Assembly: GCA_017960065.1 (NCBI GenBank) | Contig: JAGCZK010000077.1 | Span: forward strand, 1-27,305 | Direction: 5' to 3' | Source: Paludibacteraceae bacterium | GTDB lineage: Bacteria; Bacteroidota; Bacteroidia; Bacteroidales; Paludibacteraceae | DNA length: 27,305 nucleotides | Shown here: positions 1 to 6,417 of the stretch, one piece after another | Numbering within the stretch: position 1 is the first letter of the stretch | How the letters are laid out: each line of letters opens with the position of its first letter | Notes under the pieces: generated by a model | The model's database searches: none | Seen by the model: the letters and a program-made list of their open reading frames with translations, nothing else | Told to the model about the DNA's origin: nothing | Program-made: the position numbers and the translations under genes

Positions 1-705
1 ACCGACACCTACTGGAGTGTGTATATGTACAAGCGCCGCGGCAACGACACCATCTTGACCGGCCCGGTATGGGACTTCGACCTGGCGTTTGAAAACGACA
101 ACCGCACCTATCCCATCAACAACAAAAACGACTATGTCTATCATAGCGGAGGTTCAAGTGTGAACAATATGAGGGATTTCGTCGACCGGATTGTTCTACA
201 AGACCCTGTCGGCGCAGCAGAGTTGAAATACCGTTGGAACCTGGCCCGCAAATGGTGCATTCAGGAAGACTACCTGCTCGGCCTCATTGACGAATACGCC
301 GAAAACCTGCAAGAGTCGCAAACATTGAACTTCAAGCGCTGGCCGATTATGGACCAGTGGGTGCACATGAACCCAAGAGTCTACGGCTCGTACCAAGGCG
401 AGATCGACAATGTCAAGAACTACGTGCGCAACCGCATCACCTGGATGGACAACAAAATCGGGTTCATGGATATCGATGACGAGGTGGACGAATACAGCGT
501 CACCAAAGGATTGATCTTTACGTCGGATGCCGGCACGCTCTATCTGGCGCACTTTGCCGAGGGCAGCGCCTACGAAATCTACAATTCCATCGGCCAATTG
601 GTAGCCAAAGGACAGGTGAAGGATGATTACGAGGAATTTGCCCTCCCAGCAGGTCTGTACATCGTCCGCATCGCCGGTATGACCCGCAAAATATTGGTAC
701 AATAG
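1..705 (+). CDS. CotH-family secreted protein, 3' part only (cut by window edge)
   Basis: The reading frame is open from base 1 and no true start is visible, so this is the C-terminal 234 residues of a longer protein. It aligns along its whole visible length with the last third of the next gene: both share TDTYWSVYMYK, GPVWDFD, FENDNRTYPINN and RNLARKWCIQEDYLLGLID-like stretches. CotH proteins are atypical protein kinases first known from spore coats; the WDFD motif belongs to the metal-binding part of that fold. The last roughly 70 residues (from EYSVTKGLIF to GLYIVRIAGMTRKILVQ) resemble a type A T9SS sorting domain, so the protein is probably exported and attached to or released from the cell surface. 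The stop is TAG, 7 bases before the next start, so the two genes are probably co-transcribed. The substrate is unknown. Confidence 0.85.
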   Translation, partial: TDTYWSVYMYKRRGNDTILTGPVWDFDLAFENDNRTYPINNKNDYVYHSGGSSVNNMRDFVDRIVLQDPVGAAELKYRWNLARKWCIQEDYLLGLIDEYAENLQESQTLNFKRWPIMDQWVHMNPRVYGSYQGEIDNVKNYVRNRITWMDNKIGFMDIDDEVDEYSVTKGLIFTSDAGTLYLAHFAEGSAYEIYNSIGQLVAKGQVKDDYEEFALPAGLYIVRIAGMTRKILVQ

Positions 706-712
706 CACACAA

Positions 713-2737
713 ATGAACAAATGGATTCTAACGCTGGGCATTGCCGTGCTCAGTCAAGCGGTTGTCGCCCAAACATCAAACAAACTCAGCGGAACGCCAA
801 TGGGGGCAATCGGTGTGGATTACAACACCAGCCAAATGGTGGATAACGCCGATTTGGCTTTCGACGGCGACCTCAACACCTTTTATGCCTCGTACTACCG
901 CAAATTCGGCTGGGCCGGATTGGAACTCGACCAGCCATACGTGATTACCCGAGTGGGATATGCTCCGCGCTATGACTGGTCGGAGCGCATGAAACTAGGC
1001 GTTTTCGAAGGAGCGAACAATGCGGATTTCAGCGATGCCATTCCTATTTTCATCATTCGCGACACCCCTTCCGAAGGCCAAATAACCTATCAGGACGTTT
1101 CGTGCTCGCGCGGCTTCAAATACGTGCGGTTTTGTCATACAAACCCTGCCTACGGCACCGACGGATTCGCCACCTCGGCCGACACGGTTCGCTGCAATGT
1201 GGCGGAATTGGAATTTTACGGATACCCGTCATCCGGCAACGACGAGCACCTCTACACACTGACCAACTTGCCCACTGTCACGATACACTTGTTTGATAAC
1301 CAAGACATTGTTGACCGCGACAACTGGCTGGAAGGCACCATCTCGGTAATTTCACACACCGAAGAGGGAACGACCGGCATTTTGACCGACTCGCTCAAAG
1401 CACAAGGTCGCGGCAACTACAGTTTCGGTTTCGCCAAAAAGCCCTACAAATTCAAGCTCAACAACAAGGCCCGTCTGCTCGACATGCCAGCCAAGTCAAA
1501 GCGATGGACACTTATCAACAATACTGGCGACAAGACGCTGATGCGAAACCTGATAGCGTTTGATATCGCAAAGTGCCTGAATATGGAATATGTACCGGCA
1601 GGGCGTTCGGTCGATGTCATACTCAACGGTGAGTACAAAGGCAACTACCAATTATGCGACCAAATCGAGGTGAACAAAAATCGCGTGAACATCGAAGAGA
1701 TGCTGCCCACGTTCACCACCGGCACACCGCTAACCGGAGGTTACCTGATTGAGGTCGACGCTTACGCGAGCGGACAATATTGGGAAAAACAACAGGAACT
1801 GGCCCCTTTGCGAAACAAGACATGGTTTTATTCGAACAAGGGCAATCCGGTTACCATCAAATACCCCAAAGACGACGAGATTGTGTCGGAGCAGTCGGCA
1901 TACATCATCAACTGTTTCAATACGCTCGAGAGCCGCGTGTACGCCAACAACTACCAAACCGCCACGCCCAACTACAAGGACATGTTCGACATCAAGTCGT
2001 TTGTCAAACATTTTATCGTGGGCGAATTGTCGGGCAACACCGACACCTATTGGAGTGTCTATATGTACAAGCATCGCGGCAACGACACCCTCTATACCGG
2101 CCCGGTTTGGGACTTTGACATCGCGTTCGAGAACGACAACCGCACCTACCCGATCAACAACAAGTCGGACTACATTTACAAGTCGGGGTCTTGTACAGGT
2201 GACATGCGTAATTTCGTCAACCGTCTCTTGGCAGATCCGGCATGCAAATTGGAGTTGCAATACCGATGGAATTTGGCCCGCAAATGGTGCATTCAGGAAG
2301 ATTATCTGCTCGGTCTGATCGATGACTATGCCGAGAACTTGCAGGAATCGCAAGCTTTGAATTTCGAACGTTGGCCATACCTCAACCATTATGTACACCA
2401 AAACCCGAACGTCTACGGATCGTACCAAGGCGAGGTGGACAATGTCAAGACTTATCTGGCCAACCGCATCGCTTGGCTCGACAATAAAATCGGCTACATG
2501 GATGTCGGTGATGACGTGGACGAGTACAGTGTAACCAAAGGCTTGATTTTCACATCCGACGCCGGTACACTCTATTTGGCGCACTTTGCCGAGGGCAGCA
2601 CCTACGAGATTTACAATACTATCGGCCAACAGGTAAAATCAGGCGTTATCGCCAACGATTACGAGACAATGAGCCTGAACAACGGCCTGTATATCGTCCG
2701 CATCGCCGGTCTTACCCGCAAGGTGCTGGTACGGTAG
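713..2737 (+). CDS. CotH kinase-family protein with discoidin-like domain and T9SS C-terminal sorting signal
   Basis: This 674-residue protein is complete. Residues 1-19 form a signal peptide ending AVVA, followed by Q20. Residues about 26-172 look like a galactose-binding/F5-8 type C fold (NADLAFDGDLNTFYAS, KYVRF, VAELEFYGY). Residues about 190-540 are the CotH region, with QGRGNYSF, KPYKFKLN, LMRNLIAFDIA, GNYQLCDQIEVN and WDFD at 466-469. The last roughly 70 residues are a T9SS type A sorting domain ending GLYIVRIAGLTRKVLVR. It is a tandem paralogue of the truncated gene just upstream. In Bacteroidota, CotH proteins with T9SS tails are common surface or secreted proteins, but their targets are mostly unknown. 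Kinase activity and the carbohydrate-binding role of the N-terminal domain are inferred from family and fold only. Confidence 0.88.
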   Translation: MNKWILTLGIAVLSQAVVAQTSNKLSGTPMGAIGVDYNTSQMVDNADLAFDGDLNTFYASYYRKFGWAGLELDQPYVITRVGYAPRYDWSERMKLGVFEGANNADFSDAIPIFIIRDTPSEGQITYQDVSCSRGFKYVRFCHTNPAYGTDGFATSADTVRCNVAELEFYGYPSSGNDEHLYTLTNLPTVTIHLFDNQDIVDRDNWLEGTISVISHTEEGTTGILTDSLKAQGRGNYSFGFAKKPYKFKLNNKARLLDMPAKSKRWTLINNTGDKTLMRNLIAFDIAKCLNMEYVPAGRSVDVILNGEYKGNYQLCDQIEVNKNRVNIEEMLPTFTTGTPLTGGYLIEVDAYASGQYWEKQQELAPLRNKTWFYSNKGNPVTIKYPKDDEIVSEQSAYIINCFNTLESRVYANNYQTATPNYKDMFDIKSFVKHFIVGELSGNTDTYWSVYMYKHRGNDTLYTGPVWDFDIAFENDNRTYPINNKSDYIYKSGSCTGDMRNFVNRLLADPACKLELQYRWNLARKWCIQEDYLLGLIDDYAENLQESQALNFERWPYLNHYVHQNPNVYGSYQGEVDNVKTYLANRIAWLDNKIGYMDVGDDVDEYSVTKGLIFTSDAGTLYLAHFAEGSTYEIYNTIGQQVKSGVIANDYETMSLNNGLYIVRIAGLTRKVLVR

Positions 2738-2880
2738 ACCTCACCCCCGACCCCTCTCCACTGTGTTTGTGACCTCACCCCCGACCCCTCTCCACTGTGG
2801 AGAGGGGAGAAATAATAATGACAAAAAATCACCCTCCCTCGCCGCATAGGAGAGGGAGGGGTTAGGGGTGGGTGAGGTCT
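2737..2880. repeat. G/C-rich palindromic intergenic repeat cluster
   Basis: A 29-base unit beginning GACCTCACCCCCGACCCC occurs at 2737-2765 and again exactly at 2771-2799. An inverted, imperfect copy ending GGGTGAGGTC lies at about 2849-2879. Inside the second copy, 2785-2794 (CCCCTCTCCA) pairs perfectly with 2798-2807 around a 3-base loop. The first copy overlaps the last base of the CotH stop codon. This is a widely dispersed bacterial intergenic repeat type that I recognise from many Bacteroidota genomes. Here it sits between convergent genes, so it may also act as a bidirectional transcription stop; that role is inferred from position and folding. Confidence 0.8.
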
Positions 2881-2931
2881 ATGGCCATTATGACCGAAAA
2901 ACGATGAAAATTACGGCGAAAAGACACGTAA

Positions 2932-3288
2932 TCAAGGCATGATATTGTCGGGCTTCATCGCATTAATGCAGCCATTCGGGTCACCGAAACAACCGACTTC
3001 CATCGCCGTGGCCGTATAGCCGATCCGTTTGAACATTTTGAGCAGGCCGCTCACCGTATTTTCGTCGGCCTTGAAGGTAACGACCACCGTTTGCGCGGCC
3101 ATATCGAACTCGACTTTCTTAATTCCCTTCTGCTCTTTGAGGGCCTTGGAGATTTCGCGTTGGGCGTTTTTGTTGTTCATCATCACCAAAAACGTGGTGG
3201 TGACTTTGGCGTCTTTGTCGGCCGAACCTGCATACGCCAGCGTCCATCCAAACACCAGCGTCAGCGCAATCAGAAGTAATTTTTTCAT
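2932..3288 (-). CDS. Exported heavy-metal-associated (HMA)-like domain protein lacking the CxxC motif
   Basis: This 118-residue protein starts with a signal peptide (residues 1-20, ending LAYA). Residues about 28-96 follow the beta-alpha-beta-beta-alpha-beta pattern of HMA domains: VTTTFLVMMNNKNAQREISKAL, then GIKKVEFDMAAQTVVVTF, then LLKMFKRIGYTA. Against the usual M-T-C-x-x-C-A motif, the two cysteine positions are N39 and A42, so the classic metal site is absent. Two cysteines, C100 and C107, sit in a C-terminal tail instead. The protein is probably periplasmic. It could be a former metallochaperone turned protein-interaction module, or bind metal through the tail; the sequence does not decide. 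The start is the ATG at 3286-3288, with a candidate -7 element upstream. Confidence 0.75.
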   Translation of the reverse strand: MKKLLLIALTLVFGWTLAYAGSADKDAKVTTTFLVMMNNKNAQREISKALKEQKGIKKVEFDMAAQTVVVTFKADENTVSGLLKMFKRIGYTATAMEVGCFGDPNGCINAMKPDNIMP

Positions 3289-3311
3289 ATCAGATATCCG
3301 TTACGTTTTTA

Positions 3312-3319
3312 CAAATATA
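3312..3319 (-). promoter_or_regulatory. Candidate -7 promoter element for the HMA-like gene
   Basis: Read on the minus strand this is TATATTTG, a match to the Bacteroidota -7 consensus TAnnTTTG, 23 bases before the start codon. I do not see a good TTTG -33 element at the usual 19-21 base spacing. Confidence 0.45.
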
Positions 3320-3339
3320 CAAAAAAACAACAATATGAC

Positions 3340-4281
3340 TTATAATTTGAACCTGAACGGGAGCAAAAAACGAACGCTCACCGTATTTCCTTCTTGAACA
3401 CCCGGAGACCACCGGGGCATGGCACTCACCACACGCGACGCTTCTTTCACCAGTGCGACCAAGGCATCTTCTTTTCCCTCCGGACAAATATTGATATCCG
3501 TCATTTGGGACGAATCGGTTATCTGATCCAAAGATTTTGAGGCTTTCAAGAATGCGACATCCTTAACGTCACCATTGTCATCAATCATGAATTGAATGAC
3601 CACCCTGGCAGAAAAATTCTGTTCAAACGCAATTCGCGGATAGGACAATTCTCTTGCGATAAACTTTCTCAAGCCTTCCTCTCCTCCAGGAAAAATCGGG
3701 GGTGACGATATCAACCTTGCATCTAAAGCCTCAGCTCTTTTGCCATTTTCAAAATTGAGATAGCGGAACGAGTTTTCCGCATACGAACACAAAGTGAGCA
3801 ACTCCTTTTTCTTCTTAGATCGGAAAGAAAGAAAAAAAACATTCTCTTTCACTTTGAAAGACACCCAATACTCAAAATTTTTAATTTTTGATTTTTTGGA
3901 GGTGTACAAAACCAGCATTGTTTTTGCCAAATAAGAGGAAAATGTATCCTCAACCAACGGTCCAAACGTAATTGTAACATCCTCATTTTTGGCATAGTCA
4001 GCACCAACTTGTTTTCGATAAAGCTCAATCAAGCTATCAGGAGATGAGATTCCCGCACTATCCTTAAAACATGAGGTTAACACCGTCTTTTTCAAATAGA
4101 CATCGTTATATCTGTTTTCAAAAAAGCCTGTCGTGCTATCCGAGACTTCAGACGCCTGCAGCCATACACCAGGAAGAAAACAACTGAATCCCGTACAACT
4201 CACGGCAGTCTGCAACGAAGCAGCGGACAGCACTGCGCCACTCACTGCTATAAACAAAAAGGCAACTATCAATTTTTTCAT
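3340..4281 (-). CDS. Exported protein with TonB C-terminal domain
   Basis: The protein has 313 residues from the ATG at 4279-4281; a TTG two codons earlier is possible but less likely. An N-terminal hydrophobic stretch (MKKLIVAFLFIAVSGAVLSA) is a signal peptide or anchor. The middle is unrecognised. From about residue 193, PPIFPGGEEGLRKFIAREL, YPRIAFEQNFSARVVIQFMI and DDNGDVKDVAFLKASKSLD are typical of the TonB C-terminal domain in Bacteroidota; the end WSPGVQEGNTVSVRFLLPFRFKL fits its last strands. Classic TonB energises outer-membrane receptors with ExbB/ExbD, but this protein has no proline-rich linker and no neighbours of that kind, so it may be a TonB-like periplasmic protein of other function. 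The gene is visibly richer in A and T than its neighbours, which suggests transfer or relaxed selection. Confidence 0.75.
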   Translation of the reverse strand: MKKLIVAFLFIAVSGAVLSAASLQTAVSCTGFSCFLPGVWLQASEVSDSTTGFFENRYNDVYLKKTVLTSCFKDSAGISSPDSLIELYRKQVGADYAKNEDVTITFGPLVEDTFSSYLAKTMLVLYTSKKSKIKNFEYWVSFKVKENVFFLSFRSKKKKELLTLCSYAENSFRYLNFENGKRAEALDARLISSPPIFPGGEEGLRKFIARELSYPRIAFEQNFSARVVIQFMIDDNGDVKDVAFLKASKSLDQITDSSQMTDINICPEGKEDALVALVKEASRVVSAMPRWSPGVQEGNTVSVRFLLPFRFKL

Positions 4282-4300
4282 ATTCAAATATCTTGCTTCA

Positions 4301-4308
4301 CAAAGGTA
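4301..4308 (-). promoter_or_regulatory. Candidate -7 promoter element for the TonB-domain gene
   Basis: On the minus strand this reads TACCTTTG, an exact match to TAnnTTTG, 19 bases before the chosen ATG. It lies in a 54-base divergent gap shared with rsmG. No clear -33 element is seen. Confidence 0.45.
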
Positions 4309-4322
4309 GAGAAAAAATTTTG

Positions 4323-4330
4323 TATCTTTG
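4323..4330 (+). promoter_or_regulatory. Candidate -7 promoter element for rsmG
   Basis: TATCTTTG matches the Bacteroidota -7 consensus and ends only 5 bases before the rsmG ATG, so the transcript would have almost no leader. No TTTG is present at the usual -33 spacing. Confidence 0.45.
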
Positions 4331-4335
4331 CATCA

Positions 4336-4959
4336 ATGGAAGAAATACGCAAATACTTTACCGATTTGAGTGAGCGGCAGATTCAGCAGCTGGCACAACT
4401 CGACGCCCTGTACCGCGACTGGAACGCCAAAATCAACGTCATTTCGCGCAAGGACATCGACCACCTGTACCTGCACCATGTGCTCCACTCCATGTCCATC
4501 GCCAAATGCCTGCGGTTCAAGGCCGGCAGCAACATTGTCGATATCGGCACCGGAGGCGGATTTCCGGGCAGTCCCCTGGCCATTCTGTTTCCCGACAGCC
4601 AGTTTCTGCTGGTCGATTCGGTGGGCAAGAAACTCACCGTCGCCTCGGCCGTTGCCGAAGCCATCGGGCTGGACAATGTCCGCTTCGCCCACGAACGCAT
4701 GGAAGACGAAAAAGGCCTCTTCGACTTTGCCGTAAGCCGCGCCGCCATGCCCATGGCCGACTTGGTCAAGGTCTGCCGCAAAAACATCGCGAAGACCGAC
4801 CGCAACGCCCTGCCCAACGGGCTGATCTGCCTCAAAGGCGGCGACATTCAGGCCGAAGTCAAGGCCTTCCGCTCCAATCTGACCGAATACCAACTGAGCG
4901 ATTGGTTTGCCGACGAGTGGTTTCAGGAAAAGAAATTGTTGTACCTACCCCTGCGCTGA
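4336..4959 (+). CDS. rsmG: 16S rRNA (guanine-527 N7) methyltransferase RsmG (GidB)
   Basis: This 207-residue protein has the usual family length. RsmG methylates N7 of G527 in 16S rRNA with S-adenosylmethionine; its loss is known to give low-level streptomycin resistance. Visible hallmarks are NVISRKDIDHLYLHHVLHS near residue 35, the AdoMet-binding NIVDIGTGGGFPGSPLAI at about 67-84, LLVDSVGKK, and FDFAVSRA. The usual isoleucine after GFPG is a serine here. The start is the ATG right after a TATCTTTG element. The stop TGA overlaps the next gene's ATG by one base, so it is translationally linked to the hydrolase downstream. Confidence 0.95.
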   Translation: MEEIRKYFTDLSERQIQQLAQLDALYRDWNAKINVISRKDIDHLYLHHVLHSMSIAKCLRFKAGSNIVDIGTGGGFPGSPLAILFPDSQFLLVDSVGKKLTVASAVAEAIGLDNVRFAHERMEDEKGLFDFAVSRAAMPMADLVKVCRKNIAKTDRNALPNGLICLKGGDIQAEVKAFRSNLTEYQLSDWFADEWFQEKKLLYLPLR

Positions 4960-5597
4960 TGTTTGTCAAGAAATTCATATTCAACCCGATACAGGAAAAC
5001 ACCTACGTCGCCATCGACGAACGCACCAACGAATGCGTCATCATCGACGCCGGCTGTTTGTCGGCCGGCGAGCAGCAGGAATTGGCCGACTATATCCAAA
5101 AACACCAACTCCGGCTCACCCATGTGCTCAACACGCACCTGCACCTCGACCACTGTTTCGGCAACGCCTTTGTTTACCGCACATTCGGCATCGGTCCTGA
5201 GGCCCATGCCGACGACGAAGAGCTGCTCAGCGTCATGAAGGCGCACGCCCAGATGTTCGGCATTCCCTTCGACGACGACGTACAGCCCCTGCAAGGCCAT
5301 TTGCAGGAAAACGACGTCATCCGTTTTGGCGACTCGCAGCTCCGGGTCATCCATGTACCGGGGCACAGCCGCGGCGGCCTGGTCTTTTACAGCGAAAGCG
5401 ACAAACTGCTGTTTTCGGGCGACTCGCTCTTCAAAAACAGCATCGGGCGCACCGACCTGCACGGCGGCAACTACCGCAAGCTGGTCAGCAACCTGATTCA
5501 GAAAGTGATGGTCTTGCCGGGCGAGACCGAAGTGCTGCCCGGACACGGCGAAGCCACCACCATCGAAGACGAACGGCTCAACAACCCCTATCTCTAA
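4959..5597 (+). CDS. Metallo-beta-lactamase-fold hydrolase (glyoxalase II-like)
   Basis: The protein has 212 residues from the ATG that overlaps the rsmG stop codon by one base. The zinc-binding HxHxDH motif is intact (HLHLDH at 60-65), followed by VPGHSRGGLVFY, LLFSGDSLF with the bridging aspartate, and a late VLPGHGE histidine. This set matches the small YcbL/GloB-like branch, which acts on thioesters such as S-lactoylglutathione or related substrates. It lacks the C-terminal substrate domain of full glyoxalase II, so the true substrate is open. It is cytoplasmic, with no signal peptide. The next gene starts 7 bases downstream. Confidence 0.88.
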   Translation: MFVKKFIFNPIQENTYVAIDERTNECVIIDAGCLSAGEQQELADYIQKHQLRLTHVLNTHLHLDHCFGNAFVYRTFGIGPEAHADDEELLSVMKAHAQMFGIPFDDDVQPLQGHLQENDVIRFGDSQLRVIHVPGHSRGGLVFYSESDKLLFSGDSLFKNSIGRTDLHGGNYRKLVSNLIQKVMVLPGETEVLPGHGEATTIEDERLNNPYL

Positions 5598-5604
5598 GCC
5601 TTTT

Positions 5605-6417
5605 ATGTACGAAAAGTTTGATTTGGAGCAAGCCCGCGCACTGCGGATGAAACGCGAGCCGGACGCGCACAAAGGGGTGTTCGGCCACGCACTGCTGGCG
5701 GTCGGCAGCCGCGGCATGATGGGAGCGGCCGTCTTGGCGGCGAAAGCCTGCCTGCGTGCGGGAGCCGGGCTGGTATCGGTACTGACCGAGCCCGACGAAC
5801 GCTTCATCGTCCAAACCGCCGTTCCAGAGGCGATGTGCCGTTTCGATCTGCCTGATTTGCAACGCATCACGGCCATCGGCGCTGGCCCCGGTTGGGGACA
5901 ATCGCCCCAAAAACTCGAACTGCTGCAACAACTGATCTTCTGCAACAAACCCCTGATACTCGATGCCGACGCGCTCAACCTGATTGCCGGCTACCAGCTA
6001 CTGGCCCACCTGCCCGCACAATGCATCCTGACCCCGCACGAAGGCGAGTTCGACCGGTTGTTCGGCACCGCCGACTCGCGCCAGGAGCGTATCGACACCG
6101 CCATCCAAGTGGCCCGCCAGCGGCAGTGCGTCGTCGTCCTCAAAGGACACGAAACCGCCGTGTGCCTCCCCGACGGCAGCGTCAGCCTCAACACCACTGG
6201 CAACGTGGGCATGGCCACCGCCGGCAGCGGCGATGTGCTGACAGGCATCATCACCAGCCTGCGGGCACAAGGCTATCCGGCCTCCGACGCCGCCCGACTG
6301 GGCGTGTGGCTGCACGGAAAAGCCGGCGATTTGGCAATCGCCGACGGCTATTCGTACGAAAGTTTGCTGGCTGGAGACCTGGTGGATTACTTGAACAAGG
6401 CGTTCAAGGCATTGTAG
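5605..6417 (+). CDS. nnrD: ADP-dependent (S)-NAD(P)H-hydrate dehydratase NnrD, stand-alone
   Basis: This 270-residue protein is a YjeF C-terminal (carbohydrate-kinase-fold) domain. It repairs damaged, hydrated NADH and NADPH using ADP as the energy donor. Visible motifs are HKGVFGHALLAVGSRGMMGAA near the N-terminus, GAGPGWG, LILDADALN, LTPHEGEF and NTTGNVGMATAGSGDVLTG, the last being the nucleotide and catalytic region. The N-terminal epimerase half (NnrE), fused in many bacteria, is missing, and the N-terminus looks complete. The stop is TAG. Its 3' end overlaps the 3' end of the opposing dxs gene by 31 bases (6387-6417), so there is no room for a terminator between them. Confidence 0.92.
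   Translation: MYEKFDLEQARALRMKREPDAHKGVFGHALLAVGSRGMMGAAVLAAKACLRAGAGLVSVLTEPDERFIVQTAVPEAMCRFDLPDLQRITAIGAGPGWGQSPQKLELLQQLIFCNKPLILDADALNLIAGYQLLAHLPAQCILTPHEGEFDRLFGTADSRQERIDTAIQVARQRQCVVVLKGHETAVCLPDGSVSLNTTGNVGMATAGSGDVLTGIITSLRAQGYPASDAARLGVWLHGKAGDLAIADGYSYESLLAGDLVDYLNKAFKAL

Noticed and set aside
2659..2847. 62-codon minus-strand frame across the repeat cluster
   Set aside because: Its peptide comes from translating the repeat, a common artefact with this repeat type.
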